From: an uncultured Collinsella sp.
GTDB taxonomy: Bacteria; Actinomycetota; Coriobacteriia; Coriobacteriales; Coriobacteriaceae
Assembly: GCA_902493895.1 (NCBI GenBank)
Contig: CABUQW010000013.1
Coordinates: forward strand, 1-42,861
Direction of reading: 5' to 3'
DNA: 42,861 bases
In this document: positions 17,096-24,963 of the stretch, in pieces
Numbering within the stretch: position 1 is the stretch's first letter
How the letters are laid out: each line of letters starts with the position of its first letter
Notes under the pieces: model-generated
The model's database searches: none
Seen by the model: only the letters and a program-made list of their open reading frames with translations
What the model was told of the DNA's origin: nothing
Program-made: the position numbers and the translations under genes

Positions 17096-17410
17096 GCGGG
17101 CACCTTTCTCGAAAAATCGATCTAGAATCGTTGGCTCCGGATACTTTACCCCAAAGCCGAATGCCTGGCTGGTTATCGTCAAGTTGCGGAGACGTGTGTT
17201 CATAAGATTACGAAAAAGTCTCCACACGAGTAAAAAATCGCAGTTCACGCTTGAAATCGAACTCATTTCCCCGTAACCTATACGAACGTGATTGCATAAG
17301 CGTCACATTAGTATCTGTCGGCTCCCGAGTGTTCCTAAACGTTGTGTGCTTGTCGCACCCTTCTGTAGGTCCTAGCAATCGGGGCCCCGTAGTTCGAAAG
17401 GGGTCCACCT

Positions 17411-18577
17411 TTGAGTGAGATTCAGAACTCGTCCATTTTCTCTCTTGACGATGTCAACGAGGAGGAGATGAACAACCTCATCGACGGTACGATTACCGAC
17501 TTTGATGAGGGCGATCTCGTTAACGGCACTGTCGTTAAGATCGAGCATGACGAGGTGCTCGTTGACATCGGATTCAAGTCCGAGGGCGTTATCCCGGTCC
17601 GCGAGCTGTCCATCCGCAAGGACGCTAACCCTGCAGACATCGTTGCACTCGGTGATCCCATCGAGGCTCTGGTTCTCCAGAAGGAGGACAAGGACGGTCG
17701 TCTGGTCCTGTCCAAGAAGCGTGCCGAGTACGAGCGTGCTTGGAACCGCATCGAGGAGAAGTTCAACTCCGGCGAGAACGTCGAGGGCGAGGTTATCGAG
17801 GTTGTCAAGGGCGGCCTGATCCTCGACATCGGCCTGCGTGGCTTCCTGCCCGCTTCCCTCGTCGACCTCCGTCGTGTCAAGGACCTCACCTCCTACATGG
17901 GCACCCGCATTGAGGCCCGCGTCATCGAGATGGACCGCAACCGCAACAACGTCGTCCTCTCCCGTCGCGTCGTGCTCGAGGAGTCCCGTAAGGCCGAGCG
18001 CTCCGAGATCCTGTCCAAGCTCAAGTCTGGTATGCGTCTCCAGGGCACCGTTTCCTCCATCGTCGACTTCGGCGCCTTCGTCGACCTCGGCGGTATCGAC
18101 GGCCTCATCCACATCTCCGAGCTCTCCTGGAACCACGTCAACCATCCTTCCGAGGTTGTCAAGGTCGGCCAGGAGGTCGAGGTCGAGGTTCTCGACGTCG
18201 ACCTCAACCGCGAGCGCATCTCCCTGGGTCTCAAGCAGACCACCGAGGATCCGTGGCGCGCACTTGTCAAGAAGTACCCCGTCGGCGCTATCGTCGAGGG
18301 CACTGTGACCAAGCTTGTCCCGTTTGGCGCTTTCGTCGACCTGGGCGAGGGCATCGAGGGCCTGGTGCACATCTCCGAGATGGCCAACAAGCACGTCGAC
18401 CAGCCTTCTCAGGTCACCCACGTGGGCGACAAGGTTCAGGTCAAGGTCATGGAGATCGACCTCGACCGTCGTCGTATCTCTCTGTCCATGAAGTCCGCTG
18501 CTGAGACTCTGGGCGTCGAGATCGAGGTTACCCCGCTTCCTTCCGAGAAGAAGGACGAGGAGACCGACGCCGAGTAA
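17411..18577 (+). CDS. rpsA: Ribosomal protein S1 (four S1 domains)
   Basis: Binds mRNA on the 30S subunit and helps initiation. The 388-residue protein has an acidic N-terminus and four OB-fold S1 repeats, beginning near residues 32 (GDLVNGTVVKI), 119 (GENVEGEVIEV), 204 (GMRLQGTVSSIVDFGAFVDL) and 289 (GAIVEGTVTKLVPFGAFVDL), and an acidic tail ending EETDAE. Four domains is the short actinobacterial/Firmicutes form, against six in E. coli. The start is TTG at 17411, after GAAAGGGG; no ATG fits. The gene is rich in CGT/CGC/CTC/AAG codons, as expected for a highly expressed gene. The 315-base upstream gap is AT-richer and presumably holds the promoter. Confidence 0.95.
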   Translation: MSEIQNSSIFSLDDVNEEEMNNLIDGTITDFDEGDLVNGTVVKIEHDEVLVDIGFKSEGVIPVRELSIRKDANPADIVALGDPIEALVLQKEDKDGRLVLSKKRAEYERAWNRIEEKFNSGENVEGEVIEVVKGGLILDIGLRGFLPASLVDLRRVKDLTSYMGTRIEARVIEMDRNRNNVVLSRRVVLEESRKAERSEILSKLKSGMRLQGTVSSIVDFGAFVDLGGIDGLIHISELSWNHVNHPSEVVKVGQEVEVEVLDVDLNRERISLGLKQTTEDPWRALVKKYPVGAIVEGTVTKLVPFGAFVDLGEGIEGLVHISEMANKHVDQPSQVTHVGDKVQVKVMEIDLDRRRISLSMKSAAETLGVEIEVTPLPSEKKDEETDAE

Positions 18578-18603
18578 ATCGGTTTGACGATTACTTGTTT
18601 TAA

Positions 18604-18635
18604 GGGATCCGTCCGCAATGGACGGGTCCCTTTTT
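18604..18635 (+). terminator. rpsA terminator
   Basis: GGGATCCGTCC and GGACGGGTCCC form an 11-bp stem (one G-U) with a GCAAT loop, followed by TTTTT. Confidence 0.92.
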
Positions 18636-18682
18636 GCTTTCGCAACTGATGCACGCGATGCTACCCGGGCTGTCCACAGGCT

Positions 18683-18813
18683 ATTGGGTTGTCGGTGAAT
18701 GAAAAAATGCCGACATCCCGCCTCGGGGAGGAGGCGGGAACGCACCGAGTAGACGGAGGGGTGCGGAGCGCGGTCGCGTCTCGACTGACGACATTGCCCA
18801 TCGACAACCCTAT
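18683..18813. ncRNA. Candidate structured RNA between rpsA and rnpB
   Basis: Bases 18683-18697 and 18799-18813 form a 15-position stem with one mismatch and one wobble, enclosing about 100 bases. Inside are CCCGCCTC-GGGGAG-GAGGCGGG (8 bp), a CGCACC/GGTGCG stem and a GAGCGCG/CGCGTCTC stem, giving a multibranched fold. No ORF fits, and I recognise no known RNA family (no SRP, 6S or tmRNA signature). The strand is undecided. Confidence 0.4.
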
Positions 18814-18888
18814 TGTACTGCATGGCGTGGTTCTTGGTTTATCGTGTCGAACGCTTGTGTTGTGCCATTGCCTGCGGCAACGGTGTGC

Positions 18889-18894
18889 TACACT
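18889..18894 (+). promoter_or_regulatory. rnpB -10 box
   Basis: TACACT lies 8 bases upstream of the deduced 5' end of RNase P RNA. A weak TTGCCT (18868-18873) is the best -35 candidate, at 15-base spacing. Confidence 0.5.
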
Positions 18895-18902
18895 CTTGCA
18901 CT

Positions 18903-19264
18903 GCTGAGTGGGCCAGACGGTCGCGCGATGTGCTGTTTGTAGTACGCGTGAGGAAAGTCCGGGCTCCAGAGGGCGGGATGCCGGCTAACGGCCGGGCGGA
19001 GTGATCCGACGGAAAGCGCCGCAGAAAAGAAGACTCCCACCTGCGCCGCAAGGCGTAAAGGGAAAAGCTGAAACGGTGGTGTAAGAGACCACCAGCGTCG
19101 TGGCAACACGGCGGCTTGGCAAGCCCCATCCGGAGCAAGCGCGAATAGGAACGCTATGGGCCGGCCCGGTCCGCGTTCGGGTAGCGTGCGTGGAGCTGCA
19201 CGGTAACGTGCAGACAAGATAAATGACCGTTCACGACAGAACCCGGCTTATAGGCCCACTCAGC
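18903..19264 (+). ncRNA. rnpB: RNase P RNA, bacterial type A
   Basis: The catalytic RNA that trims tRNA 5' leaders. The ends pair as P1 (GCTGAGTGGGCC with GGCCCACTCAGC). The universally conserved P4 strands are present: GAGGAAAGTCCGGGCTCC at 18950-18967 and ACAGAACCCGGCTTATAG at 19236-19253. The AGAAAAGAAGAC-type stretch, the GGGTAAAG-like segment and the tRNA-binding GGTAACGTGC region follow the expected order. Length of about 362 nt is typical of type A. Confidence 0.96.
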
Positions 19265-19281
19265 AACTATGTTGACGCTGC

Positions 19282-19390
19282 GACGGCGTCAGCTGGCCGA
19301 TTTGTCGCTCATTCGTCGGTCGCCGCCATAAGGCGTGCTCCCTCCTCTTTCGGGCCAAATCGACTCAGCTGACGCCGTCTCGCTGTTTTT
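19282..19390 (+). terminator. Long inverted repeat and T-run after rnpB
   Basis: GACGGCGTCAGCTG (19282-19295) pairs perfectly with CAGCTGACGCCGTC (19366-19379), and GATTTG pairs with CAAATC inside. TCGCTGTTTTTG follows. This probably ends rnpB transcription, although the 70-base loop is unusually large. Confidence 0.55.
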
Positions 19391-19527
19391 GCCTGGTCAT
19401 CGGCAGCCTCATTTTTGTTGCAGTCTCGTCTTTCAAGGCACCTTGCTCGCGCTGACGGGTTCTCGCTTTCGTATACGGAATCATCGGCGTCACCATCCTT
19501 GGTGTCTCGCTGTTTTTGCCTGGTCAT
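19377..19527. repeat. 24-nt direct repeat pair downstream of rnpB
   Basis: The same 24 bases occur at 19377-19400 and 19504-19527, 127 bases apart. They begin GTCTCGCTGTTTTTGCCTGG. Bases 19380-19620 are T-rich and contain short frames encoding hydrophobic stretches in different registers, but no intact gene with a ribosome binding site. They may be remnants of a membrane-protein gene. Confidence 0.6.
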
Positions 19528-19623
19528 TGACGTTGCCGTTCTATTTACCGGGGTTATCGGTACGGCCTTTGCCGTATTATTGTGGCCGTTTGTTGTCGTG
19601 CTTTATTTTGTTGAGGGGCTTTG

Positions 19624-20259
19624 TTGGACAGCTATTTTACTCTGCAATCGAATATTGAGGCTTCAGGCGAGTTTGTGGACCGCAAGAGTCGGTTTATTGC
19701 CCAGCTGGTCCATATTGAGTCCGAAGATGAGGCTAATGCCTTTATCGAGACAGTTCGCAAACGTCATTACGACGCTCGACACAATGTTCCCGCGTGGATT
19801 TTGGTCGATGGACGTGAGCGTCAGAGCGATGATGGTGAGCCGAGCCGCACGAGCGGGATGCCGACGCTCGAGGTGTTGCGCGGCGCAGGGCTCAAAAATG
19901 TTTGCTGCGTGGTGACGCGCTATTTTGGTGGCACGCTGTTGGGGCCTGGTGGCTTGGTGCGCGCCTATACCGCGGCGACGCAGGCGGCGGTGGCCGCGGC
20001 TCAGGAGGCCGGGCAGATCGTTGAGATGACGAGTGTCGTGCCTGTTGACGTGCGTGTGGCCTATCCGCAGTATGAGCAGGTGCTTCGTTTGGCGCAGGAT
20101 TCGGGTGCCAAGGTTTCGGATGCTGATTACACTGATGCCGTGACACTTCATTTGGTGTTTAAGGCGGGGGAGCAGGAGCCGTTTTGCGCTAAGATACGCG
20201 AGCTTTTGGCGGGGCGCGAGGAGATTGAGGTCGGCGCTCCCGAATTTGTCGAGTTCTAA
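19624..20259 (+). CDS. YigZ/IMPACT family protein
   Basis: The 211-residue protein has the UPF0029 N-terminal domain with EFVDRKSRFIAQLVHI, the diagnostic DDGEPSRTSGMPTLEVLRG (about residues 68-86) and VTRYFGGTLLGPGGLVRAY, then a C-terminal DUF1949 domain. The eukaryotic relative IMPACT regulates GCN2; the bacterial function is unknown. The start is a TTG, either 19621 or 19624; GAGGGG at 19613-19618 spaces better for 19624. Convergent with the C_GCAxxG_C_C gene across a shared stem-loop. Confidence 0.9.
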   Translation: MDSYFTLQSNIEASGEFVDRKSRFIAQLVHIESEDEANAFIETVRKRHYDARHNVPAWILVDGRERQSDDGEPSRTSGMPTLEVLRGAGLKNVCCVVTRYFGGTLLGPGGLVRAYTAATQAAVAAAQEAGQIVEMTSVVPVDVRVAYPQYEQVLRLAQDSGAKVSDADYTDAVTLHLVFKAGEQEPFCAKIRELLAGREEIEVGAPEFVEF

Positions 20260-20267
20260 CGGCGACG

Positions 20268-20304
20268 GCCGGCGTGCTTTTGGATTGATTCCAAGCGCGC
20301 CGGC
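20268..20304. terminator. Bidirectional stem-loop between convergent genes
   Basis: GCCGGCGTGCTT and AAGCGCGCCGGC form a 12-bp stem (one G-U), with a 14-base loop. The plus strand then reads TGTCGATTTATG. Confidence 0.65.
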
Positions 20305-20326
20305 TGTCGATTTATGTTGCCGCCGT

Positions 20327-20773
20327 TTACTCGGCGAGCTGCTTTAGCACATCGCAGGCGATCTCGACGGCATCGTCGATGCAGCCGGGGCAGCTGCGGA
20401 GCGGACCCTTGTCCGATCCGATGCCCTTGAGCGTGCCGCAGACGGTCGTCGTGTTCTTCTCGCCAAAACGCTTTGCGATTTCGCGCGACAGCTTGTAGGT
20501 CTGGCCCTTGGTCTTGGGGTTTTCCATGCCGTCGCTCATTACAAAGCCCATGATGGCCACGGCGCCCGAGATGGCGCCGCAGGTTTCGGTCATGCCGCCC
20601 ATGCCGGCGCCAAAGCCCTCGGTAAGGGTAAAGGCGGTCTGGGGGTCGAGCCCGACGGCAGGTGCGAGCGTGCAGGCAACGGCCTGGGCGCAGTTAAAGC
20701 CACGGGCGTGGTATTCGGCAGCTTGAACCTGACAGGCGGTGATGTCGAGCTGGGCCGTATCGATTTGCTTCAT
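20327..20773 (-). CDS. C_GCAxxG_C_C family redox/metal protein
   Basis: A 148-residue protein of the family named for its cysteine/glycine pattern. Visible features are RGFNCAQAVACTLAP near residue 25, the glycine-rich GFGAGMGGMTETCGAISGAV near 58 and the C-terminal SCPGCIDDAVEIACDVL. The cysteines suggest an Fe-S or redox protein; members are common in anaerobes and the function is unproven. The start at 20773 follows AAGGAG; an upstream in-frame extension has no good site. It is divergent from the sulfhydrylase gene. Confidence 0.87.
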   Translation of the reverse strand: MKQIDTAQLDITACQVQAAEYHARGFNCAQAVACTLAPAVGLDPQTAFTLTEGFGAGMGGMTETCGAISGAVAIMGFVMSDGMENPKTKGQTYKLSREIAKRFGEKNTTTVCGTLKGIGSDKGPLRSCPGCIDDAVEIACDVLKQLAE

Positions 20774-21003
20774 CGTTGTCTCCTTGGTCACGGTGTACCC
20801 GCCTATGGTACCCGTGACGGGGCATGTAATCATCGAGAGCTTCATGTATGCCTCGTTTTTATCTATCGAGCAAATGCCCAAGGCTTGAGATAAATACCCC
20901 TGAGCAATTTGTCCCATAACCTACCTTTGGGATGGGTTGAGAGGGGTGCAGGGTAGCGGTATCGTGAACCGAATAAAACGTAACCCAGGCAAGGGAGCTA
21001 GAT

Positions 21004-22287
21004 ATGAGCGAGCAGACCATCGGTACTACATGTGTTCAGGGCGGCTATCACCCGGGAGATGCCGAGCCGCGCCAGGTGCCCATCTACCAGTCCACCACGT
21101 GGAAGTACGACACGTCCGAGCACATGGGCAAGCTGTTTGACCTGGAGGAGTCGGGCTACTTCTACAGCCGCCTGCAGAACCCCACGTGCGATCTGGTTGC
21201 CGCCAAGATCTGCGAGATGGAGGGAGGCACCGCCGCGATGCTCACGAGCTCGGGCATGGCTGCGAACTTCCTCGCGATCTTTAATGTGGCCGGTGCCGGC
21301 GATCATGTGGTCGCTAGCTCTGCCATTTACGGCGGTACGTATAACCTGCTCGCCCACACCATGGGCCGCATGGGCTTGACCTGCACGTTCGTTGCCCCCG
21401 ACTGCACCGATGAAGAGCTCGAGGCAGCCTTTGAGCCCAATACCAAGCTCGTCTTTGGCGAGACGATCGCCAACCCCGCCCTTGCCGTGCTCGATATTGA
21501 GCGCTTTGCCAAGGCCGCGCACGATCACGGCGTGCCGCTGATGGTCGACAACACCTTCCCGACGCCCGTGATGTGCCGTCCCTTTGAGTGGGGCGCCGAC
21601 ATCGTTACGCACTCCACCACCAAGTACATGGATGGACATGCTGCCTACCTGGGCGGCGTGATCGTCGACCACGGCCAGTTTGACTGGATGGCCCATGCGG
21701 ACAAGTTCCCGGGTCTCACCACGCCCGACGAGAGCTACCACGGCGTGACCTATGCCGAGAAGTTCGGTCGTGAGGGCGCCTTCATTACCAAGGCAACCGC
21801 TCAGCTCATGCGCGACCTCGGCCCCATGCAGAACCCTCAGGCGGCCTTCTTCTTGAACAGCTCGCTCGAGAGCCTGCATGTGCGCATGCCGCGTCATTGC
21901 GAGAACGGCCTGGCCGTTGCCAAGTTCCTGCAGAGTCATCCCAAGGTACGCTTCGTGAGCTATCCGGGCCTGGAGGGCGATAAGTACTACGACATCGCTC
22001 AGAAATACATGCCCAACGGTACCTGCGGCGTTGTGAGCTTTGGCTTTAACGGTGGTCGCGCGGCGGCCGAGACCTTTATGAAGAGCCTCAAGCTCGCCCA
22101 GATCGCCACGCACGTGGCCGACGCCCGCACTTGCTGCCTGCATCCCGCTAATGCCACACATCGCCAGATGAACGATGAGGAGCTCATCGCCTGTGGCATC
22201 TCCGCCGACATGGTGCGCCTGTCGTGCGGCCTCGAGGACACGGCCGACTTGATTGCCGACCTTGAGCAGGCACTCGAGCAGTGCTAG
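21004..22287 (+). CDS. O-acetylhomoserine sulfhydrylase / Met-gamma-lyase-type PLP enzyme
   Basis: A 427-residue Cys/Met-metabolism PLP enzyme. Diagnostic are YSRLQNPTCDLVAAKI near 54, SSGMAAN, the HSTTKYMDGH segment with PLP lysine Lys207, and VRLSCGLEDTADLIADL at the C-terminus. Length and the ATHRQM stretch favour O-acetylhomoserine aminocarboxypropyltransferase (MetY), which makes homocysteine from O-acetylhomoserine and sulfide. Methionine gamma-lyase and cystathionine gamma-synthase are close alternatives. The start at 21004 follows AAGGGAG. I see no SAM riboswitch upstream. A strong terminator follows. Confidence 0.88.
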   Translation: MSEQTIGTTCVQGGYHPGDAEPRQVPIYQSTTWKYDTSEHMGKLFDLEESGYFYSRLQNPTCDLVAAKICEMEGGTAAMLTSSGMAANFLAIFNVAGAGDHVVASSAIYGGTYNLLAHTMGRMGLTCTFVAPDCTDEELEAAFEPNTKLVFGETIANPALAVLDIERFAKAAHDHGVPLMVDNTFPTPVMCRPFEWGADIVTHSTTKYMDGHAAYLGGVIVDHGQFDWMAHADKFPGLTTPDESYHGVTYAEKFGREGAFITKATAQLMRDLGPMQNPQAAFFLNSSLESLHVRMPRHCENGLAVAKFLQSHPKVRFVSYPGLEGDKYYDIAQKYMPNGTCGVVSFGFNGGRAAAETFMKSLKLAQIATHVADARTCCLHPANATHRQMNDEELIACGISADMVRLSCGLEDTADLIADLEQALEQC

Positions 22288-22359
22288 GCTAGCTCCGTAC
22301 AAGGCGCCGATGCTGGCAGAAAGCTTCGGCGACCTTTCGTTCCGATTCCGTAGGCGGGA

Positions 22360-22401
22360 CCCCAATCGCGGCAGTTTGCAGGCGATTGGGGCCCCGTTTT
22401 T
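22360..22401 (+). terminator. Terminator between the sulfhydrylase and MFS genes
   Basis: CCCCAATCGC and GCGATTGGGG form a perfect 10-bp stem with a 12-base loop, followed by CCCCGTTTTTG. Confidence 0.85.
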
Positions 22402-22427
22402 GCGTTGCGCCACTCGAAAGGATGGAT

Positions 22428-23732
22428 ATGGAGAAAACTGCAGAGCAGCTGCGCCGCGAGCACATTGCCCTAGAGGGCGACACCCATGGCAAGAACAAGT
22501 GGGCGATTCTGTTTACCGTGCTCATCATGACGTTTATGGTGTGTCTGGATTCGACCGTCGTGACCGTGGCGCTGCCCGTGATGCAAAAGGAGCTGGGCGT
22601 GGGCCTCGACCGCATCCAGCTGGTGAGCTCGGTGTATCTGCTTGCGACTTGCGTGGCTATGTTGCCGTTTGGCCGTCTGGGCGACGTGCGCGGCAAGGTG
22701 AATGTGTTTCAGCTGGGCGTCATCGTCTTTTCGGTCGGTTCGCTGCTGTGCGGCCTTTCGGCCTCGCTCGAGGTTCTTATCCTGGCACGCATTGTGCAGG
22801 GCGTCGGTTGTGCGGCGGCCATGGCCAACAACATGGGTATCATCACCGAGTCGTTTCCGGCGCGCGAGCGCGGTCGTGCCATGGGTATTCTCGCGACCTT
22901 CGTGGCCCTCGGCATGATGTGTGGCCCCGTGCTGGGCGGCATGCTGGTGGCAAGCTTTCCCTGGGAGAGCATCTTCCTCATCAACCTGCCCATTGGCGTC
23001 ATCTCGTTTATCGTGGGGCTCTACACGCTGCCGCATGTTAAGCCGGAAGCCGGCGAGCGCCCCATGTCCTTGATTGAGGCTGCTCGTCGCTGCTTTGCAA
23101 ATTCGGCCTTCACCATCAACCTTGCCTGCATGCTCATTGTGTTCGTTGGTATTGGCGCATCCGAGTTTATCCTGCCGTTCTATTTTCAGGACGCCCACGG
23201 CTTTGGTTCCGACATTTCCGGATTGCTCTTTTTGGCGCTGCCGATGGTGAATGCCTTTATCGGGCCGCTTTCGGGTACGGTTTCGGACCGCGTTGGCTGC
23301 GAGGGCCCCACGGCGGTCGGTCTGGGCTTGTACGTGTGCGGTCTCTTTGCGGTAAGCACGCTCGACGAGCACTCTTCTATCCCTGTGATCGTGTGTTGCG
23401 TCGCGTTTATGTCGTGCGGTACGTCGATTTTCCAGAGTCCCAATAACTCGCTGTATATGGGCTCGGCTCCGCGCGAAGCGCTCGGCTTTGCGGGCAGTCT
23501 GGGTAGCCTGGCACGCTATGCGGGTATGGCAGTGGGCATTACGGCGGCGTCGCATATCCTGTATGGGCAGATGAGCGTGGCGATGGGCGAGGCCGTGACC
23601 AGTTTTGTTGAAGGACGTCCGGGTGTGTTCCTGTTCGGCTTTCGCTCGGTGTTCTACGTACTCATGGCTGTGGCCGCCGTGGGCTTTGCGCTTGCCATGG
23701 TGCGTTTGGTGAAGATGCGCGCCCGCCATTAG
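22428..23732 (+). CDS. MFS transporter, drug-efflux (DHA2-like) type
   Basis: A 434-residue membrane transporter. A charged N-terminus of about 25 residues precedes many hydrophobic helices. MFS motifs include LDSTVVTVALPVMQKEL in helix 1, FGRLGDVRGK (motif A, loop 2-3) and the motif-C-like helix MMCGPVLGGMLVASFPW followed by IFLINLPIG. These are typical of EmrB/QacA-type proton-coupled exporters; the substrate is unknown. I prefer the ATG at 22428 because GAAAGG (22416-22421) would touch the ATG at 22422. Confidence 0.88.
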   Translation: MEKTAEQLRREHIALEGDTHGKNKWAILFTVLIMTFMVCLDSTVVTVALPVMQKELGVGLDRIQLVSSVYLLATCVAMLPFGRLGDVRGKVNVFQLGVIVFSVGSLLCGLSASLEVLILARIVQGVGCAAAMANNMGIITESFPARERGRAMGILATFVALGMMCGPVLGGMLVASFPWESIFLINLPIGVISFIVGLYTLPHVKPEAGERPMSLIEAARRCFANSAFTINLACMLIVFVGIGASEFILPFYFQDAHGFGSDISGLLFLALPMVNAFIGPLSGTVSDRVGCEGPTAVGLGLYVCGLFAVSTLDEHSSIPVIVCCVAFMSCGTSIFQSPNNSLYMGSAPREALGFAGSLGSLARYAGMAVGITAASHILYGQMSVAMGEAVTSFVEGRPGVFLFGFRSVFYVLMAVAAVGFALAMVRLVKMRARH

Positions 23733-23889
23733 CGTGTTGGGAGGCTGTCTGCCACGATTCGCGCCGTCCCAAAAAGACTGGTTTGTGGTGCGATGCGGCT
23801 TGTGGGGCGGGCGGGGGTCGGTCCGTGGTAGACTATCGAACAACGTTTATTAATCGCGCGGTATCGTTGCCGCGAGAAGGGGTTGCGCC

Positions 23890-24468
23890 ATGCAGGAGCT
23901 TGAGGATCGTATTCGCCATGACGGCATCGTAAAGGCCGGTAACGTCCTTAAGGTTGATGCCTTCCTCAACCACCAGTGCGACGTTGAGTTGTTCGACCAC
24001 ATGGGCGCCGAGTGGGCCCGTCTGTTCGAGGGCGTCGAGATCAACAAGATCCTGACGATTGAGGCTTCAGGCATTGGCATGGCTTGCATCGCGGCCCAGC
24101 ATTTTGGCGGCGTGCCGGTTGTCTTTGCCAAGAAGGCGCAGTCCATCAACCTCGACGGCGAGCAGTATGCCACGACCATCTACTCCTTTACCAAGCAGAA
24201 GGAGTACCCGGTCATCGTCGGCAAGCGCTTTCTGTCCGAGGGCGATAAGGTCCTGATTATCGACGACTTCCTGGCCAACGGCTGCGCGCTCGAGGGCCTT
24301 ATTAAGATCTGCGAGGCTGCGGGCGCCGAAGTTGCCGGCATTGGCATCGCCGTTGAGAAGGGCTTCCAGGGCGGTGGCGATAAGCTCCGCGAGCGCGGCT
24401 TCCGCGTTGAAAGCCTGGCCCGTATCGCCGATATGGACTGCGATACCGGCGAGATCACCTTCGCCTAA
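23890..24468 (+). CDS. xpt: Xanthine phosphoribosyltransferase
   Basis: Converts xanthine and PRPP to XMP in purine salvage. The 192-residue protein starts MQELEDRIRHDGIVKAGNVLKVDAFLNHQ in the manner of Xpt, has the family segment TIEASGIGMA and the PRPP-binding motif VLIIDDFLANGCAL near residue 120. Length matches Xpt. The 157-base upstream gap contains no purine riboswitch that I can see. Confidence 0.93.
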   Translation: MQELEDRIRHDGIVKAGNVLKVDAFLNHQCDVELFDHMGAEWARLFEGVEINKILTIEASGIGMACIAAQHFGGVPVVFAKKAQSINLDGEQYATTIYSFTKQKEYPVIVGKRFLSEGDKVLIIDDFLANGCALEGLIKICEAAGAEVAGIGIAVEKGFQGGGDKLRERGFRVESLARIADMDCDTGEITFA

Positions 24469-24496
24469 GCGCGCAACACAAGCGATTGGTATGCGA

Positions 24497-24532
24497 TGTG
24501 ACAAAGGGACTGTCCCTTTGTCACATTTTTTT
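24497..24532 (+). terminator. xpt terminator, near-perfect palindrome
   Basis: TGTGACAAAGGGAC and GTCCCTTTGTCACA pair over 14 bp with a one-base centre, followed by TTTTTTT. The ribosome binding site of the next gene begins 7 bases later. Confidence 0.9.
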
Positions 24533-24550
24533 ATGAGGGGAGGTGTTGAT

Positions 24551-24931
24551 ATGGATGAGAACAAGATGGGATGGCGTGAGTATGCGCACTATGCCGAGAT
24601 GTCGGTCGAGGAGTTGGCGCGCGATTGCGAGGTGCAGGTGTTTCGCGCGACGGGCCCGGGTGGGCAGGGCGTGAACACGACGGACTCGGCGGTGCGCATG
24701 AAGCATGGACCCACGGGGATTACCGTGACGGCGCGCGAGAGCCGTAGCCAGTTCCAGAATCGTAGCAGCTGCCTGCGTAAGCTGCGCGCTGAGCTTGAGC
24801 GTCGCGGGCGTCCACCGCGCCGACGCGTCAAGACCAAGGTGCCTCAGCGCTCTCGCCAGCGCAGGCTCAACGACAAGCACTTCAACGCCATTAAAAAGGC
24901 CAACCGTCGCAAGCCGGGCAGCGACGAATGA
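24551..24931 (+). CDS. GGQ-domain ribosome-rescue factor (ArfB/RF-1-like)
   Basis: A 126-residue single-domain relative of class-I release factors. FRATGPGGQGVNTTDSAVRM (about 33-52) contains the GGQ motif that triggers peptidyl-tRNA hydrolysis, and MKHGPTGITV follows. The C-terminus is highly basic (RRGRPPRRRVKTKV and RSRQRRLNDKH), as in ArfB/ICT1, whose tail enters the empty mRNA channel of stalled ribosomes. The codon-recognition domains of full release factors are absent. The start at 24551 follows GGGGAGGTG. A PrfH-like factor is the alternative. Confidence 0.85.
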   Translation: MDENKMGWREYAHYAEMSVEELARDCEVQVFRATGPGGQGVNTTDSAVRMKHGPTGITVTARESRSQFQNRSSCLRKLRAELERRGRPPRRRVKTKVPQRSRQRRLNDKHFNAIKKANRRKPGSDE

Positions 24932-24941
24932 TCTCTTCATA

Positions 24942-24957
24942 AGTTGCGGTGAAATAG
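24942..24957. repeat. Half copy of the 67-nt palindromic repeat
   Basis: AGTTGCGGTGAAATAG repeats the left end of the elements at 4012 and 16251. No right arm is found in the following 70 bases, where the lipid kinase gene ends. It lies in the 32-base gap between convergent genes. Confidence 0.55.
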
Positions 24958-24963
24958 GGGTGG

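Noticed and set aside
19309..19527. Minus-strand 72-codon frame after rnpB
   Set aside because: It spans the inverted and direct repeats, has a skewed charged composition and lacks a ribosome binding site.
20918..21003. SAM riboswitch or T-box before the O-acetylhomoserine sulfhydrylase gene
   Set aside because: The gap is too short, and neither the SAM-I core nor the T-box sequence is present.
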